A stretch of DNA of 64,000 bases from Siphonodentalium dalli. Its lineage: Eukaryota; Mollusca; Scaphopoda; Gadilida; Siphonodentaliidae. Position numbers and translations under genes: made by a program. Below are positions 23,984 to 35,560 of the stretch, piece after piece. The stretch lies in the NCBI GenBank assembly GCA_032622095.1, contig CP136061.1:236299815-236363814 (forward strand), written 5' to 3'. The notes beneath the pieces are model-generated. The model made no database searches. It had not been told where the DNA came from and saw only the letters and a program-made list of their open reading frames with translations. The stretch's first letter is position 1, and each line of letters opens with the position of its first letter.

Positions 23984-24251
23984 CTATAAAGAATGTACCT
24001 TTACTTAATAACGGAGATTTGTATGAGAAATTTGCAACACCACAACAGATCAACTCTTGTGAAATATAAGTCAAATTCTTCCCTTGGGTGGGTGGGTTTA
24101 TGAGAGGTTTGGGGTACGCTCTTTAAAAACACTTCTTCGAATATTTCCGTTATTTCGTCAAAAACTCTTCTTCAAATATCTCCGTTATTTCGTCAAAAAC
24201 ACTTCTTCTCATACAAATCGCCGTTATTTAGTAAATTAACATTCTTTATAG
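23984..24251. mobile_element. 268 bp MITE with TIRs of about 45 bp
   Basis: The left end CTATAAAGAATGTACCTTTA...TAACGGAGATTTGTATGAGAA is mirrored at the right as TTCTCATACAAATCGCCGTT...CATTCTTTATAG. The centre has two or three short direct repeats of TTCCGTTATTTCGTCAAAAA. It abuts the end of the third copy of the 1471 bp repeat. Confidence 0.75.
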
Positions 24252-25284
24252 AGTTATTGCCCTTCATATTAAATATGAAGCTAACATGCAGGATTAGCTA
24301 TACATGTCGCCATTTAGTGGACAATCCCAAGATCGCGTGCCACGCGTGGTCGGATTGTCCATTAATTAACGAACATTTTAGGTACGGATTGTTCGTTTAT
24401 AAATGGCCAATCCTTGAAGAATTGTCTGCATTCACACGCACGATGTTGCACTAAGTCATTGCACGAGTGTTTTCTTTCACGATTATGTAGATTTTCAGTA
24501 ACTTCGTATCGTCCTATAGGATTTTTGTTCCACAAAAGATAGCCAAGCCGTTACGCGTTTGATAATAACCGTTTATTTACCATCATTTTGCTGGTTAAAT
24601 CGTCAATATCGATCCATGCAATGTAAACTAATATGCCATACATAAGTATGTTATCACCTTCTGCAATTTAATGACGATCTTCCCCGAAAGCTATTGGGAA
24701 ATTGTCGATTTCATGAATGTACATTCATATGTGTCAATACTCCCAAGTACATCACGATCCCCACACAAAATTAGTCTATACCGGCGACAAAAACAATGTC
24801 TCGCGGCTCAGCGGGCGACAGTGTGATTGGTCGCCCGGCAAATGACAGGACTATGGAAGGTAGTAACAATATCAGTTGCGATTCTTCCGACAGTTTGAGC
24901 TTCCAGACAATATCTGCATGCGTGAATCTTTGAACCGGATCCGACCCACTTTATGAAATAGCTTTAACTCGTGGCTATGACGTCACTCATCTGGTCATCG
25001 CCTCTAGGTAATATATGATAATGGATGGTTATTGTCTATATCGTACACCAAACTCATAGCGTATTTGCCTGAAATGTGCGCAACGCGGACGATTGCTCGT
25101 GTTGACGTGAAGATGTGCGTAAACTCGCAAAAACAAGAGATCGCGTGTAATTTCACTGAACCTCGGAAAAATCAATCTGGCGCGGCCAAATCGTTGTGGT
25201 GCAAGTCAGCGCGGATGGCGGTGCGTTTTGGGTGTGTCTTGTTTGTATCTAACAATGTTGACTCAGTTACCAGTCTCTCCTCAA
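24252..25284. other. No gene recognised
   Basis: Mixed-composition sequence. The plus frame at 25032-25310 has no family signature. There is a small stem GCGGGCGAC/GTCGCCCGG near 24810-24837. Nothing else I can support. Confidence 0.4.
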
Positions 25285-25360
25285 GATTGATTGATTTATT
25301 GATTGATTAGGGTTAACGTCGTTTCAGCAACAATGCCATATCACGACCAAAATAAACAGA
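25285..25360 (-). repeat. Retroposon 3' end (inverted copy of 3440-3515 family)
   Basis: Reads ATTGATTGATTAGGGTTAAC, then GTCGTTTCAGCAACAATGCC, then ATATCACGACC on the plus strand. Its reverse complement matches 3440-3515 closely. The tail therefore points left and the retroposon lies on the minus strand, extending rightward. Confidence 0.5.
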
Positions 25361-25914
25361 TTATTTCGAGTGAAGCAACTGCGATTAGAAACTACAGTGA
25401 ATTATACTAAAACAAATTAAAAATATTTACACTTAAAATACTGATTTGTAGATCAGTTTCAAGACTATCGTCTAGCCTGGATAATATTATGTACAGCACA
25501 AATAATTTTAATTGAACATAAGATCACGCATGACATGTATGTCGGAGACTATAAACATACAGTGAATATGTATGAACATATATGATGGGTGATGAAATAA
25601 AACAATGAAGGTAAATCAAACATGAATAAGAAATATAACAAGTATTATATAGTCATTTGTATTTGATATGAATGACAATAAAGATTGAAACATATAACAA
25701 ATTGAACAAATATCACAGTAGGTGTGGTACATAAATGGCAGATAGCAATTGTAAATCGTATTGGGGTCTTGTCAAAGGACCCTTCATGTTCGTAGCGTGT
25801 AAGTTACCTGGCTCTTATTGGATTGTCTTTTGATATGTAGCAACCATAGGCTCGTATTTTGCTGGCGCAGGTGTAGCATGTTAGTCCGCCTGGGCTTAGC
25901 GTTTGTTAACTTCA

Positions 25915-26307
25915 CATTTGAATATAATCGGAAATAAAAATGTGCATCGGTACGACTATGCGTCCCATGCAGCCAAATATTCCCCGCTGTGACAGTTCTG
26001 GTGGTGATGTCGGTGAAATTGGATTAAACAGACCTACTACTGTCCATTTTTGTTCCCTTTCTTTTTTCGCTTTGTCGCATTCGGCTTGGTATTTGGCTTG
26101 CCGTATTTCAGATTGTCTAAGGAATTCTAAATCTTCTGCTATTTTTTTTCTCTTTGTGCTGGTGTCTCCTCGTCTGCTGTATCGGAATCGGATGTTGGTG
26201 CTTCGGTTGTTGTTGATTATGAGACCTGATGGTCGGTACTCTCTGGTGTTCCGATCAATTGTGTGGATGACTGAATCTGTATTATGTGATAATCGGAATG
26301 ACAGGTT
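25915..26307 (-). CDS. Possible minus-strand exon, hypothetical
   Basis: A continuous open frame on the minus strand from about 26305 down to a stop near 25915, without an initiating Met, so if real it is an internal or terminal exon. A possible acceptor (CATAATACAG) lies near 26277. It reads a basic, charged stretch (TKRKKIAEDLEFLRQSEIRQ, then AECDKAKKEREQKW) followed by a Pro/Ser segment. The charged part looks like a helical linker. There is a loose resemblance to the middle of the unnamed repeated family found at 35.5-36.6 kb, but not enough to assign it. Coding status is uncertain. Confidence 0.25.
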
Positions 26308-26629
26308 TTATTGATTCATATCATGCAGCTTAATTTTCACGTCACATATGTGGGTTACATGATGTCTCACTTGTCAAGGTATTCACTCATGACACATTCT
26401 CGGTTGTTTGACATCAATTGCAGTATTCGGTCAGCCAAATATAGTAGCCTCATTTTAAACATATTAATTTAGAAGATAAATGTTAATAAATTAATACAGA
26501 TTTGAGTGTAAACAATTATGCTAAAACATATGTGATGAAACTTTTGTATATCATTATACATATGCGATAATTTTTAAAAATGTCAAGGCATGTTTGTGTA
26601 GCCTACATTAGAGATACTCAGTCCGATTT

Positions 26630-27300
26630 GACACAAAAGCAACATCATAATTTCTACGTTGTAACTTGATAGCAAAACATCTCTGAATGATCAACCGTGG
26701 ACTGGGCACAGACATAGGATGTGTTAATCGGACATCATTCGTATCACATAGGTATCCACAAACCCGTCCGTAATAATAAGTCAAATACTATCACAAAAGT
26801 TCATAATTGAGAACACTCTTTATTATCTGTACCACTTTCTGGCAAAATAAGTATGGACGCTCTTTATGCGAGGCGATCTTTGGATTTTTTGCCAGGCTGA
26901 CAAAGTATTCAAAAAAAATTAAAACTTGTTCTCTTGAAAGTCGTTATCTGGTCATCAAAACGTTATAGTATTGGGCTCATGGGTCCGATCTAATTATTTT
27001 CTGGTATAGAACACTTATTTAATGTGGTTTTATGGTGTCAAATCGGACAGGGTATTTATAAGGCTGGCGAGCAGAATAGATATCAACTGAATTCATGATA
27101 TTATGACAAATATTCAAATTGTATTAGAACTTCTTCTTTTGAAGTGGTTATCTGGCAATCACAAGCTCATGGCAATGGGGTCATGTGTTTGATCTGATGT
27201 TGGTATAGAAAATCTTGGTGAAGGGAATTCTGAATCATTTGACATAAAATATGACAGGACACTTTTAATGAAGGCAGGTTAATGCGATTTCCCGAATTAA
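26630..27300. repeat. Degenerate tandem repeat of about 185-200 bp
   Basis: Shared pieces recur near 26890-27055 and 27065-27260: GGCTG.C.A, ATTCAAA, 'CTT.TTTTGAAGTGGTTATCTGG', 'GGTATAGAA' and 'GACA.GA.AGG'. The copies are weak. No gene is visible from 26320 to 28600 apart from this and the pair at 27835-28110. Confidence 0.4.
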
Positions 27301-27834
27301 ACATCATTTGTCGGTGCTAGCTACCAACCCGACAGATCACGCCACGCATGGATCTCTACTCTTGCAACGCCTGTATAGATCATGGACACCAGTGCAAACC
27401 TGGGGACGTTTGATGTTCTGAGTTGTTTGTTCAATATTATACAATTCAATGTAAGAACAGATCAGAGCATCAGATAGTTCCCATGTTGTGAACAGGCGGA
27501 ACATGATGTCTAGCCATGCGGATTAGAAGTTCATGGTATGATCTAAACGTGCCCACAAAACAACTCTGTCTACATATCAATTACTACATACATGTATCCA
27601 AACCTATAGCGACATTTAAATATAAGGTAATTAAATGATGTAAATATCTTGTAAATGGTCGATATTAGGAACACATCAAGAGGACGGTCCGATATGTCAC
27701 TACATTTGACAAAATTGTATATATACCAATTTTCAGTTTACTATATGCAAGAGTAAACTGGGAAATATTTGAAATTATTATCATTCGTAATACATGTTTC
27801 TTTTTCTCTCCTATCAACGTTTATTCTAACGAAA

Positions 27835-28110
27835 GGAATGTGAAACGTATGTACAAGACATCTTGCTCCAGTTCGTATCACGACATTGGGTTTATCGCGA
27901 TTGATAATCGCGGATTGGGGTCATCATCTGCAATGCACTTAGCGTTGATTCGTGTGTGTATTATGGAATGTTTCATTGCTATCTTATCTCTCTCCCGTCC
28001 GTTATCGCATGTTTCTTCGGAATAAGTAACGTGTGTACAAGTCATCTTTCTTCGGTTCCGGGACATGAATCCGTGTTTTTCTCGATTGATAATATGGGAC
28101 TAGGTTCATT
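27835..28110. repeat. Imperfect direct duplication of about 185 bp
   Basis: GTACAAGACATCTTGCTCCAGTT near 27851 and GTGTACAAGTCATCTTTCTTC near 28032 start similar segments, each followed by TTNNTCGATTGATAAT and 'GGGNNTAGGTTCAT'. Confidence 0.4.
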
Positions 28111-29005
28111 TAAGATCAATTGTAATTAGTATATTGGTGATCTTCTGATACCTCCGGGTCGTTCGGGGCAAATTTGTTGGAAATTCCTATAAAAATCCGC
28201 ATGCAAATGCACATACCATTACTTTAATAATATTGACAATTATGAAAGTAATTGTATGAATGGTTATTGGTGCATTTTTATAATAATTTCTAACAACTGT
28301 GGTACTGACTATCCAATTATTTCTGTTTGCGTGCCATTTACTCGTTCATGTTCTCTCAGGTACCTTTTACGGCAAATATCTCAAAATAAATGTGATTTTA
28401 TTAGCTACTTTGTTTGCAAATTTATTCGTCTTACGCGCATATCGTAACTGCCGACTGGTTCATCCAAGGTCAGAATATTGATGAGGCTCTGCGACAGAAG
28501 ACCCGGTTAACTAAAAATAACCAATCCGAATTAAAAGCTAATTAGTAAATCTTCCCAAACCAATTTTACGATCACCTGGTAAATAGAAATGACAAATACG
28601 TTGCAATCAACGTCATTCGTGACACACAAAATAAACAGACACACATAGCATACTAGTCGAAAACGATATGATTAGAATAAAGCTATAAATAATGACGCTC
28701 TTTAATTGGTTACGTAGCGTTTTTCCGAAGACCCATAACTCCGAAGGTCCGATTCTCCGAAGGTCAGATTCTCCGACGCCCCGATTCTCCGAAAGCCCAT
28801 AACTCCGAAGTCCCGATTCTCCGAAATCCCATAACTCCGAAGACCCATAACTCCGAAAGCCCATAACTCCGATGGCCTATAACTCCGAACGCCCATAACT
28901 CCGAAGGTCTATAACTCCGAAGGGCCGATTCTCCGAAGGTCCGATTCTCCGAAGGTCCGATTCTCCGAAGATCATGTTTTATCGCTTATTAAATAGTGTA
29001 CAGTC

Positions 29006-29291
29006 CAGTGGCGGGGTCAATGGGGCCCTAGGGAAGACCGCCCCCAAAAAACATGTCATATGTCATGTAAACGTCAGGAAATCCCTCCTAGGCATTCAAA
29101 TATTCACAGTGTTCCTGCCCAGGGGAGCCCCGGACCAACGATTGGGGGCGACCCCTCCCATGTATGCGCTCCCCAAATCAGGCCTTCGTGATATGCTTTC
29201 GGCATATCATATGCATGATATATCCCCCACATATCCCCCACATATGCTAATTAATGTGCACCCCTAAATGGGAACCCTGGCTCCGCCACTG
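29006..29291. mobile_element. hAT-like MITE within the foldback element
   Basis: Starts CAGTGGCGGGGTCAATGGGG and ends AACCCTGGCTCCGCCACTG. The CAGTGGCG terminus with a GGGGC-rich subterminal region is typical of animal hAT non-autonomous elements. 286 bp, no ORF of note. I do not see a clean 8 bp target duplication. Confidence 0.55.
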
Positions 29292-29448
29292 GTGTGCACC
29301 GGGTATATTATAACGAAACGCTGCAAGAATGTCAGAGTAGCCTAACATGCACATGGGGGCGACAAGTTCATCCCCGTTCACCCCTGTACATTTTACTCTG
29401 GCATCTCATGGGCCAACGTAACGTTATAGTATCTGGTGTATAGTCAGT

Positions 29449-29635
29449 GGCGGGCCAGGATTCCCATTTAGGTGGGGGCAGAAGGAAAAGTTTGAATATT
29501 TTGATGCCCCATGAACGATTTCGGGCGTTTACATGACATTGGACATGTTTTGGTAGGGGCCCATATTGTCTGAAATAGCAAGTAGAGGTTTAATGGGGGC
29601 AGTGTGAATTTTGGGACCCCTTGGCTTCGCCACTG
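29449..29635. mobile_element. Second hAT-like MITE within the foldback element
   Basis: Begins CAGTGGCGGGCCAGGATTCC and ends CCTTGGCTTCGCCACTG. Same terminal motif as the element at 29006-29291 but shorter. Alternatively 29006-29635 is one larger element with a nested copy. Confidence 0.5.
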
Positions 29636-29968
29636 GACTGTACACTATTTAGTAAACGATAATACCCCGATAAAACAAAATCTTCGGAGAATCGGACCTT
29701 CGGATAATCGGACCTTCGGAGTTATGGGCCGTCGGAGAATCGGCCCTTCGGAGTTATAGGTCTTCGGAGTTATAGGTCTTCGGAGAATCGGCCCTTCGGA
29801 GTTATGGGCTTTCGGAGAATCGGATCTTCGGAGTTATGGGCCGTCGGAGAATCGGGTCTTCGGATTTGTGGGCCGTCGGAAAATCGGGTCTTCGGAGTTG
29901 TGGGCCGTCGGAGAATCGGGTCTTCGGAGTTGTGGGCCTTCGTAGTAATAGGTCTTCGGAAAACCGGT

Positions 29969-31161
29969 CTGACACCCTTTAATTCAGGACGCTATTGGGT
30001 AATGCTCTTTATCGTATACGACCCCTCGACTCTTCGGGTGCCGAACAGTCAACACATGGCATAACCACATGTCTTTAGAAAGCCGACATATGACAATCAA
30101 GTTTACTAACATGCATACTACACAGGTTCGATGTTAATATTCATGACTGAATACCAGTGTGATGGTGGCACTGTCAAAATTTCAAAGTAGGACAAACATG
30201 TGCCAGAAAAGGTTTCGTCTTCACAAAATATGAGCGTCCCCAAAATGTGACAAAAATGGAATTAGTGTAAGAAGTAATGCCCGGCCAATTGACATAATCG
30301 CGTATGTATAGTATTATATACCTGACACAGGTCCCTTTGGGTCAACACCGTACGATTTGGTGATATTTTGTCAAAATGTTGTAAACCAACGAAAAGAACA
30401 GAGATCGAAGTTGTCATATTCCTCAAGCGACAAAATGACATTTTGAAGCTTCATGGTAAAACATGAATTATTTCTCTCCCTCTCTCCACGAACTTTTATA
30501 AAATCACTGGTCATATCAGCAACATTAATGAAAAGTGTTCTCAAATATACGAATAAGGTCACAACATTTTTCGCGAATCGCAAACCTGCGGTTATCGACG
30601 CAGCGTTATCGTCGCCAGGTCGCGCGCGATATGACTTGCACTATTCACCTTACCAACTAAACCATCGTAATTCATAGCCCGCATTTTGGATCTCAGTTAT
30701 GGAAATGGTAATAATTTATGTAGTCTGAAATAAAAATATAAAAAGAATATCAGAATTTAGGCACAAAAAATAATCAATTGAAAATCTATATATAGCACTT
30801 TCACATGTTTCATATATCGACGGCGAACCGTTTGATCGATGACATCCATCTAAATTAAATATGTCAGAAATGGATCCTTCTCGAAAAAAAATAATAAATA
30901 AATGCATGCGTTACATGTATAATTGATCCAAAATTTTGATTACGCTTCAATTTAAAGCACAATGTATAGCACACAATAACATGCGAACGATATCATCCCT
31001 ATCCCAAGTTTCCTCAGTGTAAAGCAGCTATATGTATAGTAAAATCGGTAGGGATAATATCAGTAAGCAGCATCTATTCTCTACCGATGTTACTATCTGT
31101 TTGAAATCACGTTTGGTGAATTTTGTAAATTAGAACCGACGCATACATATTACAGAAAGTA
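29969..31161. other. No gene recognised
   Basis: AT-rich flank between two repeat structures. The small ORFs have no recognisable content. Confidence 0.4.
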
Positions 31162-31616
31162 TAGGTTACACTGGTGTAAATGTTTTCCATAGGGCTCAGT
31201 GCTAACGTTTTAGCGTATGCTGTTGGCTATATGAACCATGGGTCCAATTTTTTTTTTTAATCTGAAAAATTGACATTTCGGGAAACTTTTTACACAAAAA
31301 AATCATATCTGTCTAGCAGGGAATTCGCCTTTAAATCTTGTGTTTTCGTAACTAGTGTCAGATCCGCATAAAAAAATACTGTCATATTTTAGACCACACC
31401 AACAAATTCAAACTTCACTACAAAGGGTTAATTCCTGTGCCAATGGCTATCTTACCTATGGGAAATCATAGGGAAGAGGTGTGATGATTTTTTTATGCAA
31501 AAAGCACACAAGGCTATTGACCAATCAGGGCCCAGTGTCTATTTTATTCTCTCCTATATATTCCTCCCGCATCCGCTAGAGGTCTCTCCGAACCTTATTT
31601 ACACCAGTGTAACCTA
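31162..31616. mobile_element. 455 bp MITE, TIR TAGGTTACACTGGTGTAAAT (copy 1 of 3)
   Basis: Perfect terminal inverted repeats, TAGGTTACACTGGTGTAAAT at the left and ATTTACACCAGTGTAACCTA at the right. The outer TA may be the target duplication, as for Tc1/mariner or related TA-targeting elements; the superfamily is not certain. It contains no ORF. Further copies are at 32515-32969 (one TIR change, TTTTCACC) and 33868-34322. Confidence 0.8.
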
Positions 31617-34322
31617 AAGCGATAGCCCGCTTTTTCGCGGAATAATTGTAACACCCTACATTTTTTCAGAATTGCCCATGAATGAAAAAAATGTGTTCAA
31701 AAATAATATCACTTCTGTGGTTCTTTATTTATCACACACAATTTAACCCCACTCTCTGTAACATATTATTCATCAAAAAAGCACATTTTTCCACCACAAG
31801 TCATATTCAGGCCCCATTTTCACACAGTTTTTGGGGTCTGGTGTTGCAAACTTGGATCAGCTATGGAAGACTGTACAAGATCCTTTCCGTGAGAGAACTT
31901 CTGGTGATGTGAGGTCATTGAGTCCAGATCTGATCAGCTGAGCATCAAGCACATGACTTTATCAGCACATGGAAGACTAAAATATGACATTTTCAGGTCT
32001 GCAAGGGTGATCCAAGATAACTGGATGTGGGTGTATATTGAATTAGTTGAACAAAGATATGCTCTCTTTGAAATGCTGAAGCATTTTCTTAAATGTGTCC
32101 AAGTTTTAGTGCTATTAACCTTCAAATGGCCATACCCACCAGTGAAAATGAGACACTTTTATTATATATATCTGTATATCACTGGCTATAAAATCCAAAA
32201 TACTTGTTAGATTAGCTTCTTATAACAATTGGTATGTGTGTCATTGACATGCTCATGTAATGGGTAATTTGCATTATCATGTGACAATTACCACCTTGAA
32301 ATTTTGTGAAAATACCTTGAAAAATTGGCATTTTTTATGAAAAATCATACCATTTTTTTGGCCGATGGAAGTGAAAGAAGACATCAGCAGCAAGAATAGC
32401 CACACCATGCATGGGAGATTCATTGGACTGAAAGACCAGGCTGTGAAAAATGCATTAAAATACTTTAAAGTGACTCCCAGGAATCAAAAATGCCAAAAAG
32501 TTCATTTTTCCCTTTAGGTTACACTGGTGTAAATGTTTTCCATAGGGCTCAGTGCTAACGTTTTAGCGTATGCTGTTGGCTATATGAACCATGGGTCCAA
32601 TTTTTTTTTTTAATCTGAAAAATTGACATTTCGGGAAACTTTTTACACAAAAAAATCATATCTGTCTAGCAGGGAATTCGCCTTTAAATCTTGTGTTTTC
32701 GTAACTAGTGTCAGATCCGCATAAAAAAATACTGTCATATTTTAGACCACACCAACAAATTCAAACTTCACTACAAAGGGTTAATTCCTGTGCCAATGGC
32801 TATCTTACCTATGGGAAATCATAGGGAAGAGGTGTGATGATTTTTTTATGCAAAAAGCACACAAGGCTATTGACCAATCAGGGCCCAGTGTCTATTTTAT
32901 TCTCTCCTATATATTCCTCCCGCATCCGCTAGAGGTCTCTCCGAACCTTATTTTCACCAGTGTAACCTAAAGCGATAGCCCGCTTTTTCGCGGAATAATT
33001 GTAACACCCTACATTTTTTCAGAATTGCCCATGAATGAAAAAAATGTGTTCAAAAATAATATCACTTCTGTGGTTCTTTATTTATCACACACAATTTAAC
33101 CCCACTCTCTGTAACACATTATTCATCAAAAAAGCACATTTTTCCACCACAAGTCATATTCAGGCCCCATTTTCACACAGTTTTTGGGGTCTGGTGTTGC
33201 AAACTTGGATCAGCTATGGAAGACTGTACAAGATCCTTTCCGTGAGAGAACTTCTGGTGATGTGAGGTCATTGAGTCCAGATCTGATCAGCTGAGCATCA
33301 AGCACATGACTTTATCAGCACATGGAAGACTAAAATATGACATTTTCAGGTCTGCAAGGGTGATCCAAGATAACTAAATGTGGGTGTATATTGAATTAGT
33401 TGAACAAAGATATGCTCTCTTTGAAATGCTGAAGCATTTTCTTAAATGTGTCCAAGTTTTAGTGCTATTAACCTTCAAATGGCCATACCCACCAGTGAAA
33501 ATGAGACACTTTTATTATATATATCTGTATATCACTGGCTATAAAATCCAAAATACTTGTTAGATTAGCTTCTTATAACAATTGGTATGTGTGTCATTGA
33601 CATGCTCATGTAATGGGTAATTTGCATTATCATGTGACAATTACCACCTTGAAATTTTGTGAAAATACCTTGAAAAATTGGCATTTTTTATGAAAAATCA
33701 TACCATTTTTTTGGCCGATGGAAGTGAAAGAAGACATCAGCAGCAAGAATAGCCACACCATGCATGGGAGATTCATTGGACTGAAAGACCAGGCTGTGAA
33801 AAATGCATTAAAATACTTTAAAGTGACTCCCAGGAATCAAAAATGCCAAAAAGTTCATTTTTCCCTTTAGGTTACACTGGTGTAAATGTTTTCCATAGGG
33901 CTCAGTGCTAACGTTTTAGCGTATGCTGTTGGCTATATGAACCATGGGTCCAATTTTTTTTTTTAATCTGAAAAATTGACATTTCGGGAAACTTTTTACA
34001 CAAAAAAATCATATCTGTCTAGCAGGGAATTCGCCTTTAAATCTTGTGTTTTCGTAACTAGTGTCAGATCCGCATAAAAAAATACTGTCATATTTTAGAC
34101 CACACCAACAAATTCAAACTTCACTACAAAGGGTTAATTCCTGTGCCAATGGCTATCTTACCTATGGGAAATCATAGGGAAGAGGTGTGATGATTTTTTT
34201 ATGCAAAAAGCACACAAGGCTATTGACCAATCAGGGCCCAGTGTCTATTTTATTCTCTCCTATATATTCCTCCCGCATCCGCTAGAGGTCTCTCCGAACC
34301 TTATTTACACCAGTGTAACCTA
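31162..34322. repeat. MITE-spacer-MITE-spacer-MITE tandem array, 1353 bp period
   Basis: Three copies of a 455 bp TIR element (31162-31616, 32515-32969, 33868-34322) alternate with two copies of an 898 bp spacer (31617-32514, 32970-33867). Both offsets are exactly 1353 bp. I noted only a few substitutions between units (for example near 31770/33117 and 32021/33374). The array begins and ends exactly at MITE termini. Small ORFs such as 31682-31912 and 33035-33265 are duplicates of each other through the repeat and have no motif. Confidence 0.9.
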
Positions 34323-35560
34323 TAGCATATACGCAGATTCCTTCTCACATTAAATAAATACAAACATGTATATGCATGCATGTAAGCATTAATTTCGCAT
34401 AATAATTTGGTTTATGACACGATACACCATTGCGATTGAAACATTAGTCATGTGTATGTTTGGTACCGTCGAGCGTCGCATGCCAATCGTGGACATACTC
34501 TATTAGTTCATACATGCAACAATTCGTACACTTGAAGCTGAACTATATATGATTTATCGATAATGTCTGCACGGGATTACAAAATCGCCTATACATACCG
34601 TATACTTGTATTCGATTATGCCTTGTATACTCCTTTTTTGAAAAATACAATATATAGCCACCTAGCGTCGATAATTGTCCACAACACAACACACATGTTT
34701 CAGGACCCGGAACCTACGTCACCAATCAAGTCTCTAACCCAAAGCGGTTTTGAGTTTAAATTTGTTTAAAACATATAAACGTTTGTCTGATTGTATAAAC
34801 TAGTACATCAACTCATATTTATAAGTGAAATTTACAAGGAAAATAGGCATCAATTGTGCCCCGATTTTGAATATCAAACATACCTCAACAATTTAATAAA
34901 TGTTCGTAAAATGTACATTCTTTCACTCGTAAGTACAATAACTCCTGCAACAAGTATCTAGCTCATCCACTACATGAGTTCCAGATAGCAGCCATCTGAA
35001 CCTCTGAAGCGACGGTTTAGAGGTTATATCAGTGACGTCGGTTCCTGGCCATGAGTATATGGGCGGTGATGCTCGAGCGGCATGGGAAGTTTGTTGTAGT
35101 CCCACCTAAACATATCATGTTTAACTAAATACACAACATATGAACTCAGTGATTTGAAGCCACTATTTTACCAGAGATTAAAGATGGCCTTAAAGGAATC
35201 TACACCCACATAGCATATGTTGGGAAACATACATTGTAAGTCGTTAACTTTATCCTTTGGTGGTTTATAATGCTGCAACGGTATCTAGAAATAGGTGGAG
35301 GATGGTCCAACAATAACGTCAGTTACTTATGTGAACTCATAACAGAAAACGTCTTGTATTTTATCTAAGATGTGCGTCAATTGTCATAAGACAGATGTTT
35401 CACTTTCGTATACGGCACTTGTTCAAACTGCATCGCTCTGGATATGGCTTGGGTCTTTAAAATACGAGGCTTCAACTTGATCACCTGGAACGGCTAACAG
35501 TTTTAACAGCTTCTCGTTATGGCTGTGTGCATTATCTATCTCTTATACGGCCGGGAGTAA
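34323..35560. other. No gene recognised
   Basis: AT-rich sequence after the MITE array. No coding motif, RNA gene or repeat I can support. Confidence 0.4.

Larger units (their letters stand above)
28721..29968. mobile_element. Foldback element with 16 bp tandem-repeat arms
   Basis: The left arm (28721-28973) is about 16 units of a 16 bp motif in two flavours, GATTCTCCGAAGGTCC and CATAACTCCGAAGACC. The right arm (29682-29968) is about 18 units of the reverse complement, CTTCGGAGAATCGGACC and CTTCGGAGTTATGGGC. Just inside, TTATTAAATAGTGTACAGTC is mirrored by GACTGTACACTATTTAGTAA. The translated arms give repetitive SSELWAFGESG-type peptides in several frames, an artefact of the repeat. The structure fits a Foldback-type transposon with modular inverted arms. 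Confidence 0.75.

Noticed and set aside
31682-31912. 76-codon ORF duplicated at 33035-33265 as a possible gene in the 898 bp spacer
   Set aside because: Conserved only because the whole unit is duplicated; no motif, and the two copies are too recent for conservation to be informative.
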